A DNA stretch of 64,000 bases from Citrobacter amalonaticus (GCF_002918555.1 NZ_PQMB01000001.1:806087-870086), one strand, 5' to 3'. Numbered from the stretch's first letter, positions 25,524 to 35,066 are shown. The notes: generated by a model from the sequence alone, not told the origin. Numbers and translations are program-made.

Positions 25524-26701
25524 ATAAATCATCCCGCCCGGTCCTGATGTTGCTGGTTCTGGTACTGATTGGCCTGAATATGCGTCCGCTCCTGACTTCC
25601 GTAGGGCCGTTGCTTCCACAACTGCGCGCCGCCAGCGGGATGAGCTTCGCCGTCGCATCTCTGCTCACGGCATTGCCGATGATCGCAATGGGACTTCTGG
25701 CGCTGGCCGGTGGCTGGATCACCTTGCATATTCGCGAGCGCAACAGCGTGGCGCTGAGTTTACTGATGATTGCCAGCGGCGCGTTATTGCGCGAACTTGC
25801 GCCTCACAGCGGGCTGCTACTGAGTAGCGCCCTCCTGGGTGGAATCGGCATCGGCGTGATTCAGGTGGTTATGCCGACGGTGATTAAGCGCCTTTTTCCT
25901 CGTCGCATGCCGCAGGTCATGGGCCTGTGGTCTGCCGCACTGATGGGCGGTGGCGGACTGGGGGCCGCGTTAACGCCGTGGTTCGCCCGGCACAGTGAGG
26001 TATGGCACCAGTCGCTGGCATGGTGGGCGTTACCCGCCATGATTGCGCTGTTCGGCTGGTGGATGCAGAGTCGTACGCCAGAAACGCCGCACCACAGTGC
26101 GGCAACCAGCGCCACCCGCATCGTGCTCAATCCGCGCGCCTGGACGCTGGGCCTCTACTTTGGCGTGATTAACGGCGGTTATGGCAGCCTGATTGCCTGG
26201 CTACCGCCTTATTACATCCAGCAGGGAGAAAGCGCGCAGTTCAGCGGGACGCTACTGGCGTTAATGACCGTGGGGCAAACCGCAGGCGCGCTGATTTTGC
26301 CGATGCTGGCGCGCCACCGGGATCGCCGTAAGCTGCTCCTCTTCGCCCTTGCGCTACAGTTGACCGGTTTTTGCGGTTTTATCCTCTGGCCCGCACAGTT
26401 GCCGATCCTTTGGGCGGTCACCTGCGGCATCGGTCTTGGTGGCGCCTTTCCGCTGTGCCTGGTTCTGGCGCTCGACCACGCCAGCCATCCGGCGATCTCC
26501 GGTAAACTGGTCGCCTTTATGCAGGGTATTGGCTTTATTATTGCCGGACTCTCACCGTATCTTTCCGGTATTTTACGCAGTAAAAGCGGGGATTTTCTGC
26601 TCGACTGGACGTTTCACGCTGTCTGCGTGGCCGCTCTGATGCTGCTCACGCTGCGCTTTATCCCCGCTCGCTATCCGCAGGAGTGGTCGGTCACCGAATA
26701 A
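25520..26701 (+). CDS. cynX: CynX, MFS transporter of the cyanate operon
   Basis: A 393-residue MFS carrier collinear with E. coli CynX (MLLVLVLIGLNMRPLLTSVG, LMGGGGLGAALTPW, LVAFMQGIGFIIAGL). CynX belongs to the CynX/NimT family and is thought to carry cyanate. Compared with E. coli it has about 9 extra N-terminal residues (MNKSSRPVL), the start being fixed by the ATGA overlap with the deaminase gene. The stop codon lies inside a 20-bp palindrome. Confidence 0.93.
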   Translation: MNKSSRPVLMLLVLVLIGLNMRPLLTSVGPLLPQLRAASGMSFAVASLLTALPMIAMGLLALAGGWITLHIRERNSVALSLLMIASGALLRELAPHSGLLLSSALLGGIGIGVIQVVMPTVIKRLFPRRMPQVMGLWSAALMGGGGLGAALTPWFARHSEVWHQSLAWWALPAMIALFGWWMQSRTPETPHHSAATSATRIVLNPRAWTLGLYFGVINGGYGSLIAWLPPYYIQQGESAQFSGTLLALMTVGQTAGALILPMLARHRDRRKLLLFALALQLTGFCGFILWPAQLPILWAVTCGIGLGGAFPLCLVLALDHASHPAISGKLVAFMQGIGFIIAGLSPYLSGILRSKSGDFLLDWTFHAVCVAALMLLTLRFIPARYPQEWSVTE

Positions 26702-26718
26702 GGCGTATATACGCCTTA
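26699..26718. terminator. 20-bp palindrome between convergent cynX and pgtA
   Basis: TAAGGCGTATATACGCCTTA is perfectly self-complementary and includes the cynX stop codon. It could act on both converging transcripts as a hairpin without a T-run. Confidence 0.45.
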
Positions 26719-26728
26719 CAGACCGGCA

Positions 26729-27979
26729 TTAAAATTTATAATGCTCTTTGCTCAGGCCATATTTTTTCATTCTGAGATAGAGCTTTTTACGCGGGATTTG
26801 CAGGTATTCCGCAACTTCATTGATGCGCCCCTGGTGGATATTAAGCGCTTCGGTGATGATCTGCCGCTCAACGTCTTCAACCCTTCGGTCCAGAGGCGTC
26901 GGTTCGCCAACGTGCATTTGCGGGTTCGCCGCCTCCGCGAGCGGCAAGACGCCAACGGCAAACAGTTCCGCCGCATTCGCCAGTTCGCGCACGTTGTTTA
27001 GCCATACCCGACGCATCATCCCTTTCAGCAATTCATTATCCACGCCAGGAACCGGGTGATTCAGTCGCTGACAGGCTTTCTGTAAATAGTGATGGAACAG
27101 AGGCTCAATATCATCAGGTCGCTGTGACAACGGCAGGCAGCCGATTTGGGTCATGGCAAAACAGTAATAAAGCTCCGCCACAATGCGACTGGTGGATGCC
27201 AGCTCGACCAGCGAGGTATTGCCAATGCCAATCAGACGAAATGGACGTCGCTCCAGGCTCTGCAACTGCACCAGATGCTGCTGCTGTTCGCGCGTCAAAT
27301 GTTCCGGATGGCTTAACACGAGCGTCCCGCCCTGCGCCTGTGCGATCAGCTCATCAAACTGGCGCACATTGTCAGGCGTCAGTTCCCGAAAAACCAGGGG
27401 GCCTTGTGCATTACGTCCTAACTGGTGCAGATAGCGCGCGCCGGTCATCCTTCCGGTTCCCGGCTCGCCATAAAACCAGACCGCAATATCCGTTTCCGCC
27501 AGTTGCTCCAGGCGTCGGCGATATTGACCGAGCCATTCACTGCGCCCGATCAGCTCAACCAGGAGCTTCTGCTGACAGTACTGGCGGCGGGCAATCACCG
27601 ATCGCCTCTGGCGTAACGCCTCTTCCACCAGGGACAGCAGCCTGCCGGGATCCACCGGTTTTTGCAGGAAATCCCACGCCCCTTTCTTTACTGCGTCAAC
27701 CGCCATCGGCACATCGCCGTGCCCGGTAATGAGCAAAATCGGCAACTGTTGATCATCCTGATGAAACAGCGTCATCAAATCAATGCCGGAACAGCCGGGC
27801 ATACAGACATCGCTCAGCACGATACCGGGCCAGTCTTTCTGTACCCACTGTCTGGCATCAAAGGGATTGTTGCAGGCGCAAACCTGATATCCCGCCTGTT
27901 CAAGCAGCTGCGTGTAGGCATCAAGAACATCAGCATCGTCATCAATCAGCAGAATTGAACATTCATTACTCAACATCAT
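26729..27979 (-). CDS. pgtA: PgtA, response regulator for phosphoglycerate transport
   Basis: A 416-residue response regulator. The receiver domain has ILLIDDDADV, LSDVCMPG (phospho-acceptor Asp), ITGHGD and LQKPVD. The central AAA+ region is degenerate (YGEPGTGRMTGARYLH as Walker A) and lacks the GAFTGA loop needed to work with sigma-54. A Fis-type helix-turn-helix (INEVAEYLQIPRKKLYLRMKKYG) ends the protein. In Salmonella PgtA, with PgtB and PgtC, switches on pgtP. It overlaps pgtB by 14 bp; starting at the second Met gives 415 residues. Confidence 0.93.
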   Translation of the reverse strand: MMLSNECSILLIDDDADVLDAYTQLLEQAGYQVCACNNPFDARQWVQKDWPGIVLSDVCMPGCSGIDLMTLFHQDDQQLPILLITGHGDVPMAVDAVKKGAWDFLQKPVDPGRLLSLVEEALRQRRSVIARRQYCQQKLLVELIGRSEWLGQYRRRLEQLAETDIAVWFYGEPGTGRMTGARYLHQLGRNAQGPLVFRELTPDNVRQFDELIAQAQGGTLVLSHPEHLTREQQQHLVQLQSLERRPFRLIGIGNTSLVELASTSRIVAELYYCFAMTQIGCLPLSQRPDDIEPLFHHYLQKACQRLNHPVPGVDNELLKGMMRRVWLNNVRELANAAELFAVGVLPLAEAANPQMHVGEPTPLDRRVEDVERQIITEALNIHQGRINEVAEYLQIPRKKLYLRMKKYGLSKEHYKF

Positions 27980-29975
27980 GTAGATCCATCAAATTGAATT
28001 GCAGTACAACGCACGCATTACGCGTCAGCGTTGATGCCAGACGAAGCTCCCCTTCTATTTGCGTCATTAGCGAAACGCAAATAGAAAGGCCGATGCCAAG
28101 CCCAACATCTTTACTGGTGGTAAACGGTTTCAACAACGACGGCAGCAGGGCTTCCGGCCAGCCGGGACCGTTATCGGCAATCAGCACACAGAGCGCACCG
28201 CCCTGAACTTGCCAGCTCACCGTAATTTTTGCCTCCACCGGGCAGGCGTCGAGCGCATTGGCCAGCACGTTGACCAATACCTGCTGGATCCGCACTTCAT
28301 CACCGCGAACCCAAACGCTGTCGTCAGGAAGTAATATCATCCCGTGCTGGGGCTTATGGCGCATCGCCAGCAGCTCCCACGCCGCGCTAAACGTCTGGCG
28401 CAAATCAACCGGATGCAGCGGCGTTTCCAGCTCTGCACGGCGGGTAAACTGACGTAACGAACGAATAATTGCATCAATACGGTTAATCAACCCTTCCGCT
28501 TTGGCTAAGGTTGTTCGCGCCTGATCGGCGTGCCCTTGTTCAATCGCCCTTCCTGCGGTGAACAGATACATCGACAGTGCGTTCAGCGGCTGATTGATCT
28601 CGTGGGCCAGCGTGGTCATCGTCTGCCCGACCACGGCCAGTTTTGCCGTCTGGATCAGTTCGTCCTGGGTGGCACGCAGATCCGCTTCAATCATTTTTCG
28701 CTCCGCGACCTCCAGCTCAAGCTGCTGTCGTTGAGCGCTAAGCTGTCCCAGCGTGTGGCGAAGCAAACCGGCGATGCGTCCCAGCTCATCACGTCCATAA
28801 ACCGGTATACTGGCATCCGTTCGGCCTAACCCAATCTGTACTACCGCCTGATTCAGCGCGGTAAAACGCTTCACCAGCCGCGAGCGGATAAAGTAGTGGT
28901 TAAGCCCCCACGCCAGCAGCAGCGCCAGCAACGTCGCTACCAGAATCAATGCGCCACTGACGCGAACAATTTGCTCCATACGCTGATTGAACATCTGCAT
29001 TTGCTGGTGGCTACTGCCAAGCTGGACCTCCAGTAATGCCCTGAACCGCCCAAGCGTCTCTTCTCTGGCCCGGCTGGCGTCCACTAACGCTTTTTGCGCC
29101 GTAACGTAGTCGCGCAGGGTGTCCGGCATCTTATTTTTCACCATCCCGACCTCCAGCAGCTCATCAATAGTCTGCCGCAGGGTGATGGTGCTTGGCCAGT
29201 CGTCCAGCGCACGGATATTTTCATCCGCCGTTTTCTTCAGGTTTTCGAGATAACGGATGTGCGTCTCGACCATCATCCCATCATCATTGCCGGATTTAAG
29301 CTCGTTAAGCCTGTCGCGGAGATCGTCAACGATTTGATTCTCGATACGGGCGAGGGTGTAGACCTGCTGCTGCTCATTCTGTACCTCGCGGGAGCGTTTC
29401 AGATATTGCGACGCATCGCCCTGCCGGGATTCAATCTGATCGAGCAATGTTCCCTGCTGCCAGGTGAAATCCTGTACCAGGGAATTCAGTTCAGTGTTGA
29501 AGTCATCATGCAGCCAGTCAATACGCGCCGACAGCTCGCTCACTTTTTCACGGACCAGGAACATGTTGTAGAGCGCTTTATCCAGTTCAGAAAGTAGCGC
29601 CCGACTGTCCTGTAAAATCACGACCAGCTGCTGGCGTTCCGGGGAGGATAACCCCTGACTGAGCCGCTCTATCTTATCCAGATGCTGAATAATCTGATTA
29701 CGCAACTGGAGCCGGACAGTGGTATTCGGCGCCAGCAAAAACTCATTGAGCTGATCCACCACCAGATTAAGGTTCCCTTCAATCTGAAAAGCAGAGTGGA
29801 TGCGGGGAAAATACTCATCCAGCGAGTAGCGTATCTGTGAGCTTTGCTCATGCCAGGAGTAGAGACTGACGCTACTGACAATCAGCGTCAGCAGCGCCCC
29901 CATTAAAAACGCCCCCCGCAGACTGCTACTGATACTGATTTGCCGCAGGCGTTGCAGCAGTGACCCGCTTTTCAT
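27966..29975 (-). CDS. pgtB: PgtB, membrane sensor kinase for phosphoglycerate transport
   Basis: A 669-residue histidine kinase: first transmembrane helix near residues 18-40, a long coiled-coil-like periplasmic region, a second helix near residues 335-355, a HAMP-like linker, then the H-box LAHEINQPLNALSMYL, an N-box NVLANALDAC and G-boxes DNGPGWP and GLGIGLSI. It passes the phosphoglycerate signal to PgtA. The ATG overlaps the pgtC stop by 4 bp and the end overlaps pgtA by 14 bp. Confidence 0.93.
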   Translation of the reverse strand: MKSGSLLQRLRQISISSSLRGAFLMGALLTLIVSSVSLYSWHEQSSQIRYSLDEYFPRIHSAFQIEGNLNLVVDQLNEFLLAPNTTVRLQLRNQIIQHLDKIERLSQGLSSPERQQLVVILQDSRALLSELDKALYNMFLVREKVSELSARIDWLHDDFNTELNSLVQDFTWQQGTLLDQIESRQGDASQYLKRSREVQNEQQQVYTLARIENQIVDDLRDRLNELKSGNDDGMMVETHIRYLENLKKTADENIRALDDWPSTITLRQTIDELLEVGMVKNKMPDTLRDYVTAQKALVDASRAREETLGRFRALLEVQLGSSHQQMQMFNQRMEQIVRVSGALILVATLLALLLAWGLNHYFIRSRLVKRFTALNQAVVQIGLGRTDASIPVYGRDELGRIAGLLRHTLGQLSAQRQQLELEVAERKMIEADLRATQDELIQTAKLAVVGQTMTTLAHEINQPLNALSMYLFTAGRAIEQGHADQARTTLAKAEGLINRIDAIIRSLRQFTRRAELETPLHPVDLRQTFSAAWELLAMRHKPQHGMILLPDDSVWVRGDEVRIQQVLVNVLANALDACPVEAKITVSWQVQGGALCVLIADNGPGWPEALLPSLLKPFTTSKDVGLGIGLSICVSLMTQIEGELRLASTLTRNACVVLQFNLMDLHDVE

Positions 29976-31222
29976 TTCAGCTCTTCCAGTTTGTTGATCG
30001 CCTGACGCTGGTTATTAAGAAACCAGAGCTGCCACTCCATCATTTGCTGTTCCGCAAAGCTTTTATTGTCGAACCGGGCCAGCCAGGCCCCATCTTCGCT
30101 ACTTGCCGCATCCACCGGAATGCGGGTTAACAGGGCGCGGATCTCAGGCAGCGGACGCTTCAGCCGCGCCTCCGCGCTGTGCAGCGCCCGCCAGGCATCT
30201 TTCAGCTGCGCAAGACGAAAGCTGATGGCGGTATCAAACATGCGCTGCACCAGCCGCTGTCGCTTCAGAATCAATTGATAATTTAACGGCGGTTGATTCA
30301 TCAGCACCGCCTGTTGCGCCGCACGTGGGTTATCTGCCGCCAGGGGCGTAACCGGATATTTTCCCGTATTGGCATCGGCAAGGATCCGCTGCCCTTCCGG
30401 GCTTAGCAGGTAGCGAATAAAACGCCGCGCTTCGCCAGTATGCTGGCTGTTCTTAAGAACAGCCACATAGGTTGGCGAAACGGCTGACTGCGGAAAATAG
30501 GTGAAAGCCAGGTGCGGATCGTTCAGCAATAAATTGGCATAGTTATCAATCACCGGTCCCGCCACCCCCAACCCGCTTTTGATCTTATCCGCCACGCCAA
30601 AGCTGCGTGATGAGATAGTCACAAGGTTTCCGGCACTCGCCAGCAGCGTTTCCCACCCCTGCGTCCAGCCTTTTTGTTGTAACAGTGATTCCACCATCAA
30701 ATGGTTGGTATCCGAACGCGACGGGCTGCTCATCAGTAACGTTCCCTGATACCTGGGATCGGTCAAATCATCCCAGTTCACCGGCGCGGGAAGATGTCTG
30801 GCCGCCAGCGCCGGACGGTTAATCAGTAAACCAAAGCCTGAAATTGCCACAGCGACAGACGTTGAACGGATGGATTCCGGCACCAAATGCTGGCTGACGG
30901 GCGGAGCACCATCGAAAGCGGCGAGCTTCTGATGCTCCTGTAGATGCTGGAGCAGCATCGGCGACGACGTCAGGATCAGATCGACATTTTCCGCATTTGC
31001 CGCGTCAAGCAACTGCTCCAGCGAAGCGCTGGTACGGTTGAGCGTGCGGATCATTACCGATCCCGGCTCCGTCTGCCAGCGTTGAATAATCCACGCGGTG
31101 GCACCGGGCGAAAATGTCGTTGCCATCACCAGTTCATTGCTTTGTGCCGCACAGGGTCCGAACGCTGCCCCCAGCAGCAGCGCGAGCGTTTTGCTAAGAA
31201 TCCTGGCCTTGCGAAGAAACAT
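29972..31222 (-). CDS. pgtC: PgtC, periplasmic regulator of phosphoglycerate transport
   Basis: A 416-residue exported protein resembling extracellular solute-binding proteins, with a signal peptide (ILSKTLALLLGAAFGPCAAQS, cleavage near CAA/QS). In Salmonella PgtC helps PgtB sense 3-phosphoglycerate, phosphoenolpyruvate and 2-phosphoglycerate. ATG at 31220-31222 (MFLRKARIL) is chosen because GGGA lies 8 nt upstream; ATG codons further out lack a ribosome binding site. It leads the pgtCBA operon, divergent from pgtP. Confidence 0.92.
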   Translation of the reverse strand: MFLRKARILSKTLALLLGAAFGPCAAQSNELVMATTFSPGATAWIIQRWQTEPGSVMIRTLNRTSASLEQLLDAANAENVDLILTSSPMLLQHLQEHQKLAAFDGAPPVSQHLVPESIRSTSVAVAISGFGLLINRPALAARHLPAPVNWDDLTDPRYQGTLLMSSPSRSDTNHLMVESLLQQKGWTQGWETLLASAGNLVTISSRSFGVADKIKSGLGVAGPVIDNYANLLLNDPHLAFTYFPQSAVSPTYVAVLKNSQHTGEARRFIRYLLSPEGQRILADANTGKYPVTPLAADNPRAAQQAVLMNQPPLNYQLILKRQRLVQRMFDTAISFRLAQLKDAWRALHSAEARLKRPLPEIRALLTRIPVDAASSEDGAWLARFDNKSFAEQQMMEWQLWFLNNQRQAINKLEELK

Positions 31223-31595
31223 GTTTGTGATCCCGTTCATAAATATCGATTTGTCGCAAAAATAGTATTGAGACAAAACTTACCCGTTTATAACGACTGG
31301 CTGACAAAAGAAGGCGGCTGCGGAAATATCCGCTTGAACGCCCGAAAATATCAGTCCAGATTACCAGAGAATGAACAGGGAATTTGTTAATATCCGCACA
31401 GGCCAGGGATAAAATCAGGTGAAAATTAATTCCCCCACGTTCCCATCATTCATAAAGAGTCAAAAATAACCTTTTAACTCATCATTTTGAGTCAATTTTG
31501 ACACATTTCGTCGACTTGAGTTTCCCCACGGCTTATTTCACTCTTCATGTCGAAAACTCCTGATGTTCATATCAATATAAAATACAGGTGACGAC
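31223..31595. promoter_or_regulatory. Divergent control region between pgtC and pgtP
   Basis: 373 bp without a supported gene. It must contain the pgtP and pgtCBA promoters. I found no TGGCAC/TTGCA sigma-54 pair, in line with the missing GAFTGA loop in PgtA. Two tracts (CTCATCATTTTGAGTCAATTTTG near 31480) repeat the word GAGTCAA, which also occurs near 31457, and may be PgtA sites. Confidence 0.4.
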
Positions 31596-32987
31596 ATGTT
31601 ATCAATATTAAAAACAGGGCAATCGGCGAATAAAGTTCCTGATGAAAAAATTCAGGCAACATATAGTCGATACCGTATGCAGGCGCTGCTTAGCGTATTT
31701 CTGGGTTATCTGGCGTACTATATCGTGCGTAATAACTTCACCTTATCCACGCCGTATCTGAAAGAGCAGTTAGACCTCAGCGCCACACAGATCGGTCTGC
31801 TCAGCAGCTGTATGCTCATCGCCTATGGGATCAGTAAAGGCGTAATGAGTAGCCTTGCGGATAAGGCCAGCCCGAAAGTCTTTATGGCCTGCGGCCTGGT
31901 GCTCTGCGCGATTGTCAACGTTGGGCTGGGCTTTAGTACTGCTTTCTGGATCTTTGCCGCACTGGTCGTGCTTAACGGTCTGTTTCAGGGAATGGGCGTT
32001 GGTCCCTCTTTTATTACTATCGCAAACTGGTTCCCCCGTCGGGAACGTGGTCGCGTCGGCGCATTCTGGAATATCTCGCATAACGTCGGCGGGGGCATTG
32101 TGGCACCCATCGTCGGTGCGGCGTTTGCCATTCTCGGCAGTGAGCACTGGCAAAGCGCCAGCTACATCGTGCCGGCCTGCGTGGCGGTGCTTTTCGCATT
32201 CATCGTTTTGCTGCTTGGAAAAGGCTCGCCGCGAGAAGAAGGGCTGCCTGCGCTGGAAGAGATGATGCCGGAAGAAAAGGTGGTACTGAATACCCAACAC
32301 GCCGTAGCCGCACCGGAGAACATGAGCGCCTTTCAGATCTTTTGTACCTACGTCCTGCGCAACAAAAATGCCTGGTATATCTCTCTGGTTGATGTGTTCG
32401 TTTACATGGTGCGCTTTGGCATGATTAGCTGGCTGCCTATCTACCTGTTGACGGTTAAGCATTTTTCCAAAGAGCAGATGAGCGTCGCGTTCCTGTTTTT
32501 TGAATGGGCGGCAATCCCTTCCACCCTGCTGGCCGGCTGGCTCTCAGATAAATTGTTTAAAGGACGCAGGATGCCGCTGGCGATGATCTGCATGGCGCTG
32601 ATTTTTGTCTGCCTGATCGGTTACTGGAAAAGTGAATCCCTGCTCATGGTCACGATTTTCGCGGCGATCGTGGGTTGCCTGATTTACGTCCCACAGTTCC
32701 TGGCCTCCGTGCAAACCATGGAAATTGTCCCCAGCTTTGCCGTCGGTTCAGCCGTTGGCCTGCGCGGATTTATGAGCTACATCTTTGGCGCTTCGCTGGG
32801 CACCAGTCTGTTTGGTGTGATGGTGGACAAAATGGGCTGGCACGGTGGTTTTTATCTGCTGATGGGCGGAATTGTCTGCTGCATTCTGTTCTGTTATCTC
32901 TCACACCGTGGTGCGCTGGAACTCGAACAACAGCGTAAAAAAGTTCAGCAAGAAGAAAGCACGCTGACACTGGCCGATGCACAATAA
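31596..32987 (+). CDS. pgtP: PgtP, phosphoglycerate transporter (organophosphate:Pi antiporter)
   Basis: A 463-residue MFS protein of the GlpT/UhpT/PgtP family: YIVRNNFTLSTPYL in helix 1, the family block FQGMGVGPSFITIANWFPRRERGRVGAFWNISHNVGG, and a long C-terminal tail. PgtP imports 3-phosphoglycerate, 2-phosphoglycerate and phosphoenolpyruvate in exchange for phosphate. ACAGGTGACGAC precedes the ATG. The gene is full length and is followed by an intrinsic terminator. It lets the cell grow on phosphoglycerates. Confidence 0.94.
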   Translation: MLSILKTGQSANKVPDEKIQATYSRYRMQALLSVFLGYLAYYIVRNNFTLSTPYLKEQLDLSATQIGLLSSCMLIAYGISKGVMSSLADKASPKVFMACGLVLCAIVNVGLGFSTAFWIFAALVVLNGLFQGMGVGPSFITIANWFPRRERGRVGAFWNISHNVGGGIVAPIVGAAFAILGSEHWQSASYIVPACVAVLFAFIVLLLGKGSPREEGLPALEEMMPEEKVVLNTQHAVAAPENMSAFQIFCTYVLRNKNAWYISLVDVFVYMVRFGMISWLPIYLLTVKHFSKEQMSVAFLFFEWAAIPSTLLAGWLSDKLFKGRRMPLAMICMALIFVCLIGYWKSESLLMVTIFAAIVGCLIYVPQFLASVQTMEIVPSFAVGSAVGLRGFMSYIFGASLGTSLFGVMVDKMGWHGGFYLLMGGIVCCILFCYLSHRGALELEQQRKKVQQEESTLTLADAQ

Positions 32988-33015
32988 GCGTTAAACGCTA
33001 ACACCTCAGGAAAAG

Positions 33016-33040
33016 AAAGTGCCAGCATACTGGCACTTTT
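33016..33040 (+). terminator. Intrinsic terminator of pgtP
   Basis: AAAGTGCCAG and CTGGCACTTT form a 10-bp stem with a 4-nt loop, ending in TTTT. It lies 29 bp past the pgtP stop. Confidence 0.8.
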
Positions 33041-33115
33041 AATCATAGAGACAGTTAATACAGGAGAAATATCTTAACTTAATATTTAATTCTCATTAAT
33101 AGTACGGCAAATCAA

Positions 33116-33358
33116 TTAACGCTTTCCGTATCCCACCATAAAGCGAATGATCAAACCACATGCCGGAGCAAGAAAAAGAAACAAGCCTGTGACCATTTCA
33201 TTACCCGCAGTTAACCACATTGTAAAACAGTAAATTAAAGCCGCGAGGATAACCATGCCAATAAAAGACGTTATTGCCCGGGAGATGCCCATTACCTGAC
33301 CGATATAACCACTGACGCCCACAATACTAAACGCCAGAAAAGCCCATAAGTAGATCAT
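33116..33358 (-). CDS. yfdY: YfdY, small inner-membrane protein (DUF2545)
   Basis: An 80-residue hydrophobic protein matching E. coli YfdY in length and in the blocks AITSFIGMVILAALIYCFT, GNEMVTGLFLFLAP and ACGLIIRFMVGYG. Three membrane segments are likely. Its function is unknown. As in E. coli it lies just before lpxP on the opposite strand. Confidence 0.88.
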   Translation of the reverse strand: MIYLWAFLAFSIVGVSGYIGQVMGISRAITSFIGMVILAALIYCFTMWLTAGNEMVTGLFLFLAPACGLIIRFMVGYGKR

Positions 33359-33753
33359 CGCAATACCTCCTGTCTGCTGCCAGAGCCTCTGTAAGTACTT
33401 ACTCCTTCTACACTTTCTATTTTAAGATAAACCTTATAAACAAAGCAAACTCCATAACAATTGCACAACAATTTCGTTAACGATTTTTGCAACCGGAAAA
33501 TGCCGTTTAGATTCTTTTATGTTATTAAAAACAATGAATTATAAGCAGACTCATGAAGCGGCTCGTGAACATAGAAATATTTACGCTTCTTGATTAATTA
33601 TTTCTGGCTGATATTAATCCTCTGGTGATACATTACACAACCAGCATTCATGGATCTCGTGGTTTTGTCCTGACGTATTTTTACACTATTTACAGGAACC
33701 ATTGTCGTACATGATGGCCTAATAATTAAAGTGTACCGCTGTAGACAATGAAT
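33359..33753. promoter_or_regulatory. Divergent intergenic region yfdY-lpxP
   Basis: About 400 bp with no supported gene, AT-rich, holding the promoters of yfdY (left) and lpxP (right). lpxP is cold-induced in E. coli; a long untranslated leader is plausible here. Confidence 0.4.
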
Positions 33754-33786
33754 CTTCTGCGATACAACAGTCCGTATCTACAGAAG
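33754..33786 (+). promoter_or_regulatory. Leader hairpin overlapping the lpxP ribosome binding site
   Basis: CTTCTG-c-GATAC and GTATC-ta-CAGAAG pair around an 8-nt loop. The right arm contains the AGAAGG that serves as the lpxP Shine-Dalgarno, so the structure could hide it. An upstream in-frame ATG at 33748 lies just before the hairpin. Confidence 0.5.
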
Positions 33787-33792
33787 GTGTTT

Positions 33793-34713
33793 ATGTTTCC
33801 ACAATGCAAATTTTCACGCGCGTTTCTGCATCCGCGCTACTGGCTTACGTGGTTTGGTCTTGGCGTACTCTGGTTGCTGGTGCAGCTCCCCTATCCTGTT
33901 TTGTGTTTCCTCGGTACGCGTACCGGCACGCTGGCACGCCCATTCCTGAAGCGTCGCGAATCGATTGCCCGTAAAAATCTGGAGCTTTGCTTCCCAAATC
34001 ACTCACAGGAAGAAAGAGAGCGAATGATCGAAGAAAACTTTCGTTCGCTCGGCATGGCGCTGCTTGAAACGGGCATGGCCTGGTTCTGGCCCGATCGCCG
34101 CGTACGCAAATGGTTCGACGTTGAGGGCCTGGATAACCTGAAAAACGCGCAGGCGCAACACCGTGGCGTCATGGTCGTTGGCGTGCACTTTATGTCACTG
34201 GAGTTGGGTGGCCGGGTCATGGGACTGTGTCAGCCGATGATGGCAACGTATCGTCCACACAACAATCAGCTGATGGAGTGGGTCCAGACACGCGGTCGGT
34301 TGCGTTCCAACAAAGCCATGATCGGCAGAAACAATCTGCGCGGCATTGTCGGCGCACTGAAAAAAGGCGAAGCCGTCTGGTTTGCCCCCGATCAGGATTA
34401 TGGTCCGAAAGGAAGTTCTTTCGCCCCCTTCTTCGCAGTGAAAAATGTGGCAACCACCAACGGTACCTGGGTGCTCTCCCGTTTGTCCGGCGCGGCTATG
34501 CTGACGGTGACAATGGTCAGAAAAACGGATAATTCAGGTTATCGCCTGTTTATTACGCCAGAAATGGAAGGTTACCCGGCAGAAGAAAGCCAGGCTGCCG
34601 CCTATATGAACAAGATCATCGAAAAAGAGATTATGCGTGCGCCTGAGCAATATCTCTGGATCCATCGACGCTTTAAAACCCGCCCTTTGGGTGAAGCGTC
34701 GTTATACATTTAA
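33793..34713 (+). CDS. lpxP: LpxP, palmitoleoyl acyltransferase of lipid A (cold-induced)
   Basis: A 306-residue LpxL/LpxM-family acyltransferase collinear with E. coli LpxP from MFPQCKFSR to the C-terminus SLYI. It has an N-terminal membrane helix (WLTWFGLGVLWLLVQLPYP), the catalytic HX4E motif in VHFMSLELGGR, and the APDQDYG block. At low temperature it adds palmitoleate to Kdo2-lipid IVA in place of the laurate added by LpxL. ATG at 33793 gives exactly the family length; an in-frame ATG 15 codons upstream lacks a ribosome binding site. Confidence 0.95.
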   Translation: MFPQCKFSRAFLHPRYWLTWFGLGVLWLLVQLPYPVLCFLGTRTGTLARPFLKRRESIARKNLELCFPNHSQEERERMIEENFRSLGMALLETGMAWFWPDRRVRKWFDVEGLDNLKNAQAQHRGVMVVGVHFMSLELGGRVMGLCQPMMATYRPHNNQLMEWVQTRGRLRSNKAMIGRNNLRGIVGALKKGEAVWFAPDQDYGPKGSSFAPFFAVKNVATTNGTWVLSRLSGAAMLTVTMVRKTDNSGYRLFITPEMEGYPAEESQAAAYMNKIIEKEIMRAPEQYLWIHRRFKTRPLGEASLYI

Positions 34714-34734
34714 AAAGGCCGCAAGGCCTTTTTT
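34712..34734 (+). terminator. Intrinsic terminator of lpxP
   Basis: AAAAAGGCC and GGCCTTTTT around GCAA, ending in a T-run. It overlaps the lpxP stop codon. Confidence 0.85.
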
Positions 34735-35066
34735 ATTGTCTCCCTCCCTCCGCCCTGCTTAATAAGCTTGATAAATATAGGGTTTTTTAGCGTCGCTGAA
34801 TAACGATTTATTACCGTCAGAAATTATACTGTCGCCGAATCCCGACACTTGTAAGTTACTAAAAGTAAAAAAGAAAATGCCTCTTGTCTGACTCCATTTT
34901 TAGGCGTACATTAGCGCCGTCTGGAGCGATAAAGCACAGAATTCCGAGGTGATGCCAGACGCGCAAAACGAGAGAGTCTCCGTTTTGCCACCGCTGGCAT
35001 CAGCTCTCTGTAATCAGGTAAGTAAATTCATTCAGGCGTATCAGTGACGACGCGGAGAGATGAAAC
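34735..35066 (+). promoter_or_regulatory. Promoter and leader region of ypdK
   Basis: About 330 bp. 34910-35010 can form a long stem-loop: GCCAGACGCGCAAAACG (34954-34970) pairs imperfectly with CGTTTTGCCACCGCTGGC (34981-34998), with AGAGAG repeats around it. It probably forms the structured 5' leader of ypdK; an independent small RNA is possible. Confidence 0.4.

Noticed and set aside
31223-31595. sigma-54 promoter for pgtP
   Set aside because: No TGGCAC-N5-TTGCA element found, and PgtA lacks the GAFTGA loop.
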